Source: Larix kaempferi (taxonomy: Eukaryota > Streptophyta > Pinopsida > Pinales > Pinaceae). From it: a stretch of DNA of 64,000 nt. Both the position numbers and the translations under genes were made by a program. The stretch spans positions 1 to 64,000 of the forward strand of contig BSBM01000425.1 of assembly GCA_027924585.1 (NCBI GenBank), in the 5' to 3' direction. Position 1 is the stretch's first letter; each line of letters starts with the position of its first letter. Shown in pieces: positions 10,509 through 20,609 of this stretch. Under the pieces are notes generated by a model. It saw only the letters and a list, made by a program, of their open reading frames with translations. It did no database searches and had not been told where the DNA came from.

Positions 10509-13111
10509 CCCCTAACCCTCCTAATTTCTATCTTTTTCACTACCCAAACCTCACTCCCCCCTAAACCTAATCACCCCCCAACTCTCTCTCTCTCAAACCC
10601 CTATTCATCCACTTACCCCTAACCCCCACCCCTCTCTGTCTCCTCCTAATCCATGATAGCCTGCCCCCCCACTCTCTCTCTCTCTCCTAGCCCCTACTAT
10701 AAACCCTATGATTAAACACTACATCTCTCTCTCTCTCTCCCTATCTATCTATCTACCTATCTACTCCCCTCCTAGTCCTAACCCTTACTAAAACCCTCTC
10801 TCATTCTCTCTCGCTCCCCTACTCCTCCTACACCTAACCCCCACTTCTTTATCACTCCCCAAACACCCTACAACCCATTGAACCTCCTTATATTTCTCCC
10901 AAACTCACTCCCCTACTCCTACCCCTACCAATAACTCCCTCCCCCCCTCTCTCTCCCCCTATCCCCCCCTCTCTCTCTTCCCTCCTCCCCCTAATCCTTA
11001 CTAACACCCTCTTTAATTCTATATCTCTTGTACTCCTCTACCTATGCCTAAACCCTACTACTTTCTCACTCCCTCAACCCCCTAACATCCACCCCCTCCC
11101 TCTCTACACATAACCCCTTTCTCTCTCCCTAACGACCCCTATTTCTCCCTCTCCTAGTTGCAACACTAATTAACCGGCCCCTCTCTCTATCTCTCCCTCC
11201 GCAACTACCCTAATCCTACCAAAAACCTTAACCCTCCTAATCTCTATCACTTTCTCTCCCCCAAATCAACTCCTTCCCATATCCCTAATCAACCCCCACC
11301 TTCTCTTTCTCTCTTTCTCTCTTTTAAACCCCTATTTCTCTCTTTCTCTCTTTTAAACCCCTACTAAAAAACATACCCCTAACCCCACCCCTTTCTCTCT
11401 CTACTTACTTCCTAACACGATCCATTTCTCTCTAGCACACATAGATGCTCAGCCCCTACTCCCACCCTAACAACTACTCCACTCCTACCTCTCTCTCTCA
11501 CACTCCCCTCCCCCCCTAACCCTTTCTACCCCCACTCTCACTCTTTCTCTTTGTTTTTCCTCAACTAAACTTTACTACTCACACTCTCTCTCCCTCTATC
11601 ACTTAGTCACACTAAAAAACCATACCTCTATCTCTCTCTCTCTACATATCTCCCCCTGATCCATAATCCCCCCTCCGCAAACACCCCTTCTCTTCCCTAC
11701 CCCTAATATTCCTACTTTGGATCTCCATCTCTCCCTCTCTCTCTCTCTCTCTCAAACCTCAACCTGCTACTCCTAAACTATATATCAATTATCTCTTACT
11801 ACCCTACTCCTCCCACAAAAACTAACCCTCTTAATCTATATTGCTTTATATCCCTGGACATCCCTCCACACCTCTACCCCTAATCATTGCCCCTCATCAC
11901 TCTCTCTCCCCCCCTCTCTCTCAATCCCCTACTCCACCTACCAATAACCCCCATGCCTCTCTCTCTACCACTACATCCTAACCACACCCCCCCCTCTCTC
12001 TCTCCCCCTACTTTAGATCCTCATTCCTTAACTATACCCCACTTCTTTCTAACCCTCCTGATATCTATCTCTTTCTCTACCCCAACCCTACCTCCCCCTA
12101 CCCCTAATAACCACCCCTCACTATCTCACACACACTCTTTATCTCTCTCACTCACTCTCTCACACACACTCCTTGTCTCTCTTGCTCACTCACTCCTTCA
12201 ACCCCCTACTAATCTAGCTACCCCTAACCCCCACCCCTCTCTCTCTCTCTACGTACTCCCTAACACCCTCCCACTATCTATTTATCTACACATATAGACT
12301 CACCTCCCTAATCCCACCAATATGACTAAATCCCCTGCTCCTTCCCTTTCTCTCCCATGTCAACCACCTAAACCTTACTAACCCCCTCTCTCACTATCTC
12401 TCCCTCTAATCTCTAATATAATTCCCCCCTTATCTCTCTCTAACCTCTACTCCTACTACTACCATGAAATCCCCCATCTCTCTCTATCCCCTCCTCCCCC
12501 TAACCCTTGCTAAAACACTCTCTCATACTCCCCTATACTCCTCCACCTACCTCAACCTCCTTTCTCTCTCTTCCATCCCCCTAGCACCCAACTCTCTCTC
12601 TCTCTCTCTCAACACATTCTCTCAAACTGTCATGCTCCTCCATAAACCTCTAACCCTCATGGCCTCTATAGATTTCTCTACCCTAACCTCCCTCCTCCCC
12701 CTACACCTAATAAGCCTCAAATCTCTCTCTCTCTCTCTGAAACCCCTACTCATCCACTTACCCATAACCCCACCCATCTCTCCCACTAATTCATGAACTC
12801 ACCCCACTCTCTTTCTCTCTCTTACCTCCATTCTCTTACATGTACAACTAACCCTTATCTATATCTCTCTCTCCGTTCCTCCCCCTAACCCTTACTAATA
12901 TCATCTATCATTCACTTTCTCCCCTACTCCTCCAACTACACCTATCCCCGACTACTTTATTTGTCTTGTAACCCCCTAATACCCAACCCTCCTCTATTTA
13001 TCTCTCTTACACACTCAGTCCCCTAATCCTACTCCTACCCCTACCACTACCCCACCTCTCTCTCTCTAATGCTTACTAACACCCTCTCTCATTCTATCTC
13101 TCATATACTCC
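10509..13111. repeat. Pyrimidine-rich satellite array, second block
   Basis: This continues the array of 1-4766 after the copia insertion. It resumes in mid-phrase at ACCCCTAACCCTCCTAAT and goes on with the same anchors as near 1170 (CCCCTATTCATCCACTTACC at about 10597) and 1400 (ACTCCCCAAACACCCTACAA near 10855). From about 11900 the phrases are more diverged. TCTAACCCTCATGGCCTCTA near 12648 is a variant of the TCATGAT anchor near 750. The block ends at the left LTR of the gypsy element. No gene is seen. Confidence 0.85.
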
Positions 13112-14142
13112 TGTTGGTGGGAAACACTACGCTATAGTAAGGAAATGAATACTATCAACTGAAAGGGGATGACAGGTAAGCATATTAACTGCGTCACAGA
13201 GATGTTCATGAAAGGAAATAGGTTATAGGACTTGAGAACATAACTTTTGAATGACATTCGATCCTAGCTCTTAATCGATCTTGCGTTCGATCCTCAAGTC
13301 AACCTCTCGTTCAATAAACCTGCAATACAAGTACCTTTCTGAGCGTATCTTGGATAATATATAATGATGAAAAAGACAAAGCAACTTAAATCTCCAATAT
13401 TAACCAAAACAGATCCAAACAAGTATATCACTTCAATGAACACTTAATTTGGGACAAGAAAGATGCTTCAACCTTTTATTGTCAAATGCAAATTGATGTT
13501 ACAAAATATACCTAACTTTGTGACATGCTCCTGCAACTTGATCCTGGGGTCCTGCTCTTCTTTGGCTTGGATATCTTCCAGCATAAACTCCTCCAATGCA
13601 AGCTTCTCTTTAAAAGTCTCCTAATAACATTCAAGTCTCTAACCCCTCTCTTTATTCTTCCTTGTATTTATAGGACAAGAGAAGTAGTTTAGGTCAAGAT
13701 ATGGTTATGGAGGAAGTTGGGGAAGTTGGGAAACCAACTGCAACTAATCCTCTTCATGAAATTAATTATTTTTTAATCATCTTTTGAGATGTACGCTACT
13801 ATTGCTCAGTGAAGTAGCGTTGAGGGCGCTATTATAGTGCTTGTAAACTAGCGCTCATCACTTTTTGAATGTTGAGCGCTACTTTGCTGAAGAGGAGTAG
13901 TGCTCATGAGGCTTGAGCGCTATTATTACACACTGGAGTAGGGTACAGGGGCTAGTCTATTGAAGTAGAGTAGCGCTCATATCTCAAAATGACATTTTAA
14001 GGATTTTTCTAGTCTTGTCAGGAGGTGGAGTAAGTCAAAGTCTCATCTGGGATCAACATGCTCCTCCATCCAATTTGTCCTTTTGTGTGATCAACAGCTC
14101 AAGATAATCATGGACAGAGAGGTGCAATTTTAACCTATAACA
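13112..14142 (-). repeat. 3' LTR of gypsy copy A
   Basis: 1031 bp, TGTTGG...AACA on the + strand. On the element's own strand it carries TATAAATA (complement of 13665-13672). The 13791-13980 stretch is a cluster of inverted repeats built on GAGCGCTACT / AGTAGCGCTC. Confidence 0.94.
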
Positions 14143-14154
14143 GATGCCCCCTAA
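14143..14154 (-). other. Polypurine tract of gypsy copy A
   Basis: On the - strand this reads TTAGGGGGCATC and abuts the 3' LTR. The same tract, TTAGGGGGCATA, abuts the 3' LTR of the other gypsy family at 48695-48706. Confidence 0.8.
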
Positions 14155-14554
14155 TGTGTGAGGTCAAAGGGAAATGATGGCCGAAATACATTATAATCCA
14201 AAGCCAGAGGAGGAGCAAAGAACCACAGAAACAAGTCACAAGAACACCTAAAACAAAGATCAAGGTCAGCAAGCAATTACATCTTTGAAATCATATAGAT
14301 GTGTAGTGTGATACAACATGATCTCTGATACATAACAAGGAGATGTATATATAGCATGGCCACTTGGAATACAAGCATGGATCCATGTCAAACTGAGAGA
14401 TCATAGCCATAACAATAGGCTGGATCTATGTCTCATGGAGAGCCGAATATAAGTGAGGCTCAGTCTTGTGCAACTTGGGTGATAACAGAATGAGGTAATT
14501 CCATACAAAATCCCAAGGTCTTCATCCAAAGCAAATCTAGGTACAAACCCTAAC

Positions 14555-14880
14555 CATGTGAATAGATGAGCTGATAGTCGAACATGGTGGGTATCATTTG
14601 ATTGTCGGTCATTGATGTATACCGTTAACAAACGTGAGGACTTCCCCTGATAATGATAATGGGGCCCAAGGTACCAAGTACGATCCGTCAAGTGTGAATA
14701 GATGGACTTGGAGTCGAACACCTGGGGATCCTGTTGAAGAAGAGACATTGATGTATTCTCAACATTCAACAGGAAGGAAAATTGCCACTGGTGACTGCAA
14801 TTTCCAAGGTACTAACCGAAACTCTAAACTTCATTCCCAGAGTAAAATGAGTTGATGTCGATGGGAAGAAGTTCTTTGGA
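14555..14880. repeat. Degenerate ~140-bp tandem repeats, gypsy 3' region (copy A)
   Basis: The theme GTGAATAGATGA..TTGGAGTCGAAC, followed by CATTGATGTAT, recurs near 14558, 14693 and, weaker, 14845. The related element has the same theme near 49098, 49236 and 49388 (TGAATAAATGAGTTGAAGTC). The repeat therefore predates the split of the two families. Confidence 0.65.
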
Positions 14881-15344
14881 AGGGAGGCCATAAGGAATCC
14901 TTCATCATCCAACTCGAGGAACACTCAACTGGTATGAGCTGATATGGAGTAATACGTATCAAGACTGACACTAGGATGGCCGACACATGAGGTCAAGGTA
15001 AATTGCAATAATGGCCGACATGGGGTATATCCTTGAACAGTGAGCATGACACAAAGTGACTCAGGCACTTTCCGACATAATGGGGCAAATGATAAGCCTG
15101 AAATGTAAGAGACATTATCAGGCCCTCCATATGGTTGGAAAAATAACCTACCGGGGGAGTAAACAACTCGAAGATCAGGTTCACCCTGAGGTCAAAAACT
15201 AAACCCAACCAACAAGATAAACTCAAGTAGGTGCTGTGTTCAAGGATAGAACTGACTGAACTACCTTTGACATTGAAGATATGACACATCTTTCCCATCC
15301 GTTATTCTTTTTAGATAAAAGAATACCTTTCTTGTTGTTTTAAT

Positions 15345-15925
15345 GAGTCCAAGAAAGAATGAAAACTCAATAGATCCAACCATGTAAAAATTTTAACGAG
15401 CCCATGGGAGGAAGACTCAGGACCTTCTTCATTGTTTACAGAGTTCAAAGAAGAGATAGAAGATTACTCTATATTACTGATCTATGGATTTTAGTATCGA
15501 GCCAAGATCTGTTCTTGCTCGCTGGTGTTTTCAATTTTAAGGAGTCTGAAAAACTTAAACAATAACTCCATATATTTGCTCGTGGATTTTAGTATTATGC
15601 CCAGGCAGATTAATGCTCACCGGTTTTTTCCTATTTATAGAGTCTGAAAAACTTAAACAATCCTCTTTTCACCTATCCATGGATTTTATATCGAGCCCGG
15701 ATTGGTCTGTGCTTGGCAGTGTTTTCTTGTTTATAGAGTTGAAAAACTTAAACAGTCCTCTACTTACCCTCTCATGGATTTCACATCGAGCCGGAGTAGG
15801 TGAATGCTCGCTTGGTATTTTCATGTTTAAAGAGATTGAAAACCCTAAAGAAAGGCTCCAAAAGGTCCTTTTTCATGCAGTTAGTCTCCTCCCCCGAAAA
15901 AGTATAAAACAAAGGGAGAAGAACT
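15345..15925. repeat. ~97-bp tandem repeat array, six units (copy A)
   Basis: Units begin with GAGTCTGAAAAACTTAAAC or a variant at 15345, 15441, 15542, 15640, 15736 and 15832, giving spacings of 96-101 bp. Shared interior phrases are ATGGATTTTAGTATCGAGCC and GTTTTC..GTTTATAGAG. The array is not found in the related element at the equivalent place. The open frame 15613-15975 on the + strand is a by-product of the repeat. Confidence 0.85.
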
Positions 15926-16473
15926 CTTCTAGCGCATGCAGAAGTATACATAGAGTACACCTTTTCCGTAGTTAATCCACCTAATCCCGGAAAAGGGATA
16001 ATTCTATACCTAAGTGGATGAGCCTTCGATTGCTTTACGAGATCGAAGAGGACAAGCTTGCTCGACAATCTTGTTTAGGTTTAAATAGTCCAAACAAGAG
16101 CTTAAAATGACTTAAAGGTTAGCTTCTGGGATCATAGCTTCATAATCTACCAAAACTAGGTCTTCAACATAATATTAGTTAATGCGACAAAAAATCTCGA
16201 ATGATATATGAATTTGAACTATTAACTAGTTGCCAAGGTCTAACATCGAGAATTTTTAAACTTAGGAGATCGATCCTACAAAAATTTAAGGAAAAATGCG
16301 AGCTGGATAAGTCGACATTAGTATTACACCATATGTATGTTTCAATTGATTAATTAGGTGTTTTTGATAAAATTTTGAAACTATAGAGAACTAAACATTG
16401 GTGGGTAAAAATTAAAATCCAATTCATATATATAATTTCATTTTAAAACTCAATTTCCAATTTGTTTTTGTAG

Positions 16474-16557
16474 GGCAAAGATTTGGGGCAAAATTGGCAT
16501 TTTCAAATCTCCGTGGTGATCAAATCAAGCATCCAAACACCGTTCTTCTTCCACCAA
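16474..16557 (+). other. Possible upstream exon of the antisense gene, copy A
   Basis: The segment is bounded by TTTTTGTAG before and GTGAGT after (CCACCAA|GTGAGT). In the related element a comparable segment ends CTGGAGCAG|GTTGGT near 50771, and both contain an ACCGTTC phrase just before the donor. Joined to the main exon, it has an in-frame stop upstream of the ATG, so it would be 5' untranslated. The assignment is tentative. Confidence 0.35.
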
Positions 16558-16819
16558 GTGAGTTAGAATCTTCCCCACTTGCATTTTTATGGTTTAGTTT
16601 TTATTTTTTGAGCCAAAAACTGCCTGCCAGGCAATGCTCACAACTTTTATTGCACGGGCTCTACTGTGTAACAAGAGCAGTATCGTGTAAGGGAGATGAG
16701 CGCTACTATGCTCGCACAGAGTAGAACCCATACGTTACTGTGTAGTATACACAGTAGCGCTCAAGCCTGAAAACTTAAAAACAAGCGCCGAGACATAAAA
16801 AATGTCACTTTTTGTGCAG

Positions 16820-18055
16820 GATGGTTCTTCAATGGAGGGAGAGAAAACATGAGGAAATGGATAGGCTGGCCATGCAAGACCCAGCCACTCTCCACGCTCT
16901 CCAAAGATGCGGTTTATTGAAGTTTTACCGAACCGTAAACATGAGGGCCCTAAACAAATTATTTCGAAGACTTATTCAGTACTGGGATGTGGATACCAAT
17001 ACTTTTGTCATCCGTGGGAAAACTTTGGAGCTTACAGTTGATGACAATTATTTCATTACTGGTCTCTCACGGAGGGGAGATGTAATAAATCTGAAAGGGT
17101 CTTCTTGTGTGGGCATAAGGTCTGTGCAAGAGTACTTGAATACATATTACGTGGCTAGAGCTAAGAAATGAGGAAACCAAATCTTGATTTTTACTATTGA
17201 AGGCCTCCCCTTGAAGGTGATAGTGAGTATGATCAACCGAGTGGTAGGTAGTGCCTCACTACACCTAGCTTCCAGGCACTCTATGCATGTTGTTGTACAA
17301 TGCTTACATTGTCATGTATATGATTGGTGTACTAGTTTACTGGCGAGCATGAAAGCTCAACTGATAGGTTGTAAATCTAGCACAATGAAGAATTTTGGGT
17401 ACGGTAGCATTTTGTGTACTTTCTTCTTTGAGAGGATGCCTGCTATTAGTTTGGGGATGCCTCTACCTTAGGTTAACCCTCGTGAGCCCAGACTAGGCCG
17501 TTGGGGTGACATATTTCTCCACCAGGGTGGTGGGGAAAGTCACTACTATTATCATACTGATGATTTCTGAGGGTGGTAGGAGAGGCAAGTGCCCACTTTC
17601 GAGTAGTTTCCATATGCTGGATTGGATTTCCATCATGATCCAGAACTGGTGCTTCCTCCAGGTGGAGCCTGGGGAGATATTGGTATGTTTAATTTTGAGA
17701 ATTATTTAATTTTTTCAAACTTTTCAAGTATTTGATTTTTATAAATGAATTTTGAAGTGCTAAACAAGTGTCATATGCAGATCTTGGGCCTGTCCGACCC
17801 AAGGGACATCCTACCATCTTTGTGAGGCCAGTTGATATTACTGCAGCAGATGCTATGTTGGGGACCATAGAGAGAAAAGTGAGTCGGTTGACTCATGAAG
17901 TTCCTGCACGCCGTATGGATCAGATACCTATTGATATGTAGGAAGATGTAGTTGGGGTGTCCCCACCATGGCCTAGGGTACTGCGGAAGATAGATAGGCT
18001 AGTCATATGTTATCACAATGCAGTAGATGATGATGAGGTCCCTCCTTCTCCATAA
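16820..18055 (+). pseudogene. Antisense accessory gene inside gypsy copy A, two coding exons, decayed
   Basis: It lies opposite to gag-pol, tail to tail with the archaeal-type RNase H. The acceptor TTTTTGTGCAG ends at 16819 and ATG is at 16821. Exon 1 runs to 17682, intron 17683-17780 (GTATGT...ATATGCAG) is in phase 1, and exon 2 is 17781-18055 ending TAA. Six in-frame stops (TGA 17169, TAG 17469, TGA 17568, TAG 17577, TAG 17604, TAG 17939) break it, all of types expected from CGA/CAG decay. The protein is about 380 residues. Conserved blocks are QYWDVDTNTF, YFITGLSRRG, DWCTSLL, NFGYGSILC and FFFER. The homologue at 51032-52080 shares the frame and intron. The W-x-TF-x-L-x-D-x-TGL spacing recalls the plant mobile domain or the putative plant transposon protein family; this is inference, and the function is unknown. 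Confidence 0.75.
17683..17780 (+). other. Phase-1 intron of the antisense gene, copy A
   Basis: 98 bp, GTATGT...TCATATGCAG, AT-rich as plant introns are. The codon split is G|AT. The frame stays open on both sides except for single-codon nonsense changes. The related element has a 118-bp intron at the same codon (51763-51880). Confidence 0.75.
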
Positions 18056-18256
18056 GAGAGGGATACATTCTATGTATATTTTTGAGGCTACTATGCCCAG
18101 TTTTGTACTTTTATGACATGACTTGATAGACTTGTGATCCAAAACTCATATATTTTTTGACACAATATCGACTATATACACTATCGGTTATTTACATATG
18201 TATGTGTTTGAATTTTATGTGTGCAATGTTGTTTATGAAAGTGTATGATACAAATG

Positions 18257-18700
18257 CTAGTCTAACACATAGTTTGCTAATGAATCAGCTAATGCGTTTA
18301 AATTTCTTGGAATGTGTTCATATATAATAGAATCAAACTGTCTTTCCAATAGTCTAACTCATAGAAACTGACGTAGCAATCTAGGATCTCTAATCTAGTA
18401 GACACCTGTTAACTGAAATACAACTAGTTGTGAGTCAAGTCTTACCTCCAAATGTGAAATGCAATGAGTGAGAGCATATCGGAGAAGTTCTATAACTGCG
18501 CTGTATTTATCCACATTATTCGTGGTAGGACCCAAACAAACCGACCTCGAAGAGACAAGTTGGCCAGGAGGTGAGTAAATGACCCAAGCTACTGCAGCCA
18601 ACTGACAGGTGTGGCGGCTGGCTCCATCAACAAATCCTAAGAAATGTTCGGTTGACATTTGGTACATGAAACGAAAAACACACATAAGATTAACTAACAA
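18257..18700 (-). pseudogene. Archaeal-type RNase H (aRNH) downstream of integrase, copy A
   Basis: The frame reads FVDGASRH (first Asp), then TTNNVDKYSAVIELL, RLDSQLV and, after two stops (18395 and shortly downstream), LLERQFDSI, HIPRN and NALADSLAN with the last Asp. It ends at a stop near 18257. The second catalytic position is KY instead of the usual EY. It belongs to the RNase H type added to plant Tat elements. Here it follows integrase (18762-19950), in a different frame, about 60 bp after the integrase stop. In the commonly described Tat order it sits between RNase H and integrase. Whether it is reached by splicing, a separate start or recoding is not visible. Confidence 0.85.
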
Positions 18701-18761
18701 GCATAATGAAAACTAGCTTTACAAAAATATACAGCTATGTTATAAGAAAATGTACGTTAGC

Positions 18762-19950
18762 CTAAGCGTAGTACTTCTTCAGGTAGAGCCCATTTCTAGT
18801 CTCGACCAACTTATTACCTTTGTAATCTATCAGTTCATAGGCACCTTTCTTCAGTACTTTGGAAATTATATAAGGTCCGAGCCACCTGGATTTGAATTTG
18901 CTGGGTCCTAGGGGTTCTTTGTCTTGATCCCAAAGTAGGACCAAGTCTCCTTCAAGGAAAACCCTAGCTCTGACGGATTTGTCATACTGTCCTTTGACTC
19001 ATTTTTTGTGGACCTTGTTTGTTGTGAGCACATCGTGGAACTGTTCATATAGATGTTCTAAGTGTAACAAACATTCTTCTAGTATTGAAGTATCTAGTAA
19101 TAACTGAACTGCTAGTTTTAGCGAAGGAATCTCGCATTCAATCGGTACGATTGCTTCTATCCCATGCATAAGTTGGAAGGGAGAGAATGCGGTAGCAGTC
19201 TTAATGTTAGCTTGGTAATCCCAAAGAGCTGGGTATAGCATGATGTGTTAGTTATTTCGACTGGAATTAACAGTTCTTTGCAGTATAAACTTTAAAGTTT
19301 TGTTCACTACTTCGACTTGTCCATTCGCCTGTGGATAATATGAAGATGAATGTTCTTGTAAAAAACCAAGCATTGTATAAAAATCGATCATCATGCTATT
19401 TTGGAAATGACTGCCATGATTAGTCACTATCTCTTTAGGTATGACGAACCGTGCAATAATCTGATTAAACACAAAATAAGCAACAATTTCTCCATCTACC
19501 TTGATAGTAGGCATTGCCTCCACCCACTTAGTAAAGTAGTCAATGGCAACGATGATGTAATGATGTCCTCCAGCCGAAACTGGATTGCAAGTAATGTAAT
19601 CAACCCCCCATTTTGTGAAGGGACCTACTATAATCACAGGATGAAGAGGAGCTGGGTGTGCCCTCATTTTCTTAGTGAAAAACTGACATGGACGACAGCG
19701 TTTCACCGCTTCCACACAATCTTTAAAGATCGTGGGCCAAAAATATCTGGCACGCAGTATCTTCTGAGCTATTGCCAACCCGAAAAGATGTCCCCCACAA
19801 GCTCCACTATGGGCATCATTTAATACTGCTTCAGCTTCTTCTCGAGTTAAGCAACATCATAAAATGGAATCTACCCCACGTCGATACAAAGTATCTGAGA
19901 TGATGAGGTAGTTCTTCACATGGATTTTGAGCATGCATCGCTCTTCTCAA
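18762..19950 (-). pseudogene. pol: Integrase, gypsy copy A
   Basis: Reading on the - strand: an HHCC region (HSGACGGHLFG, RCRPCQFF), then the core with WGVDYIT (first Asp), VTNHGSHF where the second catalytic Asp is Asn, and NGQVEVVNK (Glu). The C-terminal GPYIISKVLKKGAYEL module follows, and the frame ends LKKYYA-stop at 18762. Stops interrupt at 19245 (Trp in the related element), 18996 and upstream near 19860. The D-to-N change would abolish catalysis. Confidence 0.9.
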
Positions 19951-20573
19951 GAAGAAGTAGTATGACACCTCAAAGTATAGAGATATACTAATATATCCCT
20001 GTACCATGGGTTAGAGGAAGCAATGAGGAAGATATGTTCATCTGGGAATGATGATTCTTCCTCAACGTACTCTAGGTCACTTGGAAACTCTGAAATTAAC
20101 TCAGCGAACACTAGTGATTTCTTCGACTTGGCCGATTGGAAGACCAAATCGAACTCCTATAGGATTACAATCCATTTATTATATTTCCCACTGATGATTT
20201 GTCGGGTGAGAACGCATTGGAAAGGATTGACTTCTGCTATCACAGTAGTAGTTCATAAAAGTATATAGTGATGAAGCCTCTGTACCGCATAGACCGCGGC
20301 AAGTGCTAACTTCTCAACATGCAAATATTTAACTTCAGGGACTATCAATGCGCAAGAAAGATAGTAGATAACATGCTCTTGGAGCGTATCATCTTCCAGA
20401 ACTAAAACTATAACAATTGTATTAAGAGACGCTGCCAGATATAAAAGAAAATATTTTGCGTACTTTGGTGGGCTCAACAAGGGTGCTGAAAGAAGTGCCT
20501 TTTTTAAGGCTTCAAAGGATGCTTGAGCAGCTTCGTCCCACACAAAGTAGGAGTCTTGTTTGAGTAGTCTCAT
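19947..20573 (-). pseudogene. pol: Degenerate native RNase H and connection, gypsy copy A
   Basis: The sequence reads WDEAAQASFEALKKAL, LLYLAAS, VIYYLSCALIVPEVKYLHVE and HHYILL, matching the Ty3/gypsy RT-RNase H connection and RNase H. The usual first catalytic Asp (LY-x-D-A-S) is replaced (LYLAAS), and equally in the other family (LYVVAS). This is expected where an acquired RNase H has taken over. A stop after HHYILL and one at VIL-stop-EF follow. The tail (SLVFAELISEF, HIFLIASSNPWYRDI) leads to integrase. Confidence 0.8.
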
Positions 20574-20609
20574 AAAACCTTTAGTAATTTTAGCATAGTT
20601 TATGATGAA

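Larger units (their letters stand above)
14143..16473 (-). other. 3' non-coding region of gypsy copy A
   Basis: This is 2.3 kb between the PPT and the antisense gene. It contains two repeat arrays (about 14555-14880 and 15345-15925) and AT-rich filler from 16060 to 16470. The 122-codon open frame on the - strand at 14401-14769 has a weak, partly matching counterpart in the other family at 49145-49345, but runs through the repeats. I do not call it a gene. Plant Ogre/Tat elements are known for variable repeat-bearing 3' untranslated regions, which fits. Confidence 0.7.

Noticed and set aside
14401-14769. 122-codon - strand open frame next to the 3' LTR (copy at 32254-32622)
   Set aside because: It runs through the ~140-bp repeats. 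The partial match in element 3 is explained by repeat homology, and no domain is seen.
15613-15975. 120-codon + strand open frame (copy at 33466-33828)
   Set aside because: Its repeats of SEKLKQ/ELKNLN follow the 97-bp DNA repeat. No counterpart exists in the related element.
19401-19823. 140-codon + strand frame opposite integrase, and others opposite pol (21356-21571, 20895-21251, 53324-53656, 58338-58754)
   Set aside because: They are antisense shadows of domain-bearing frames with no conservation of their own.
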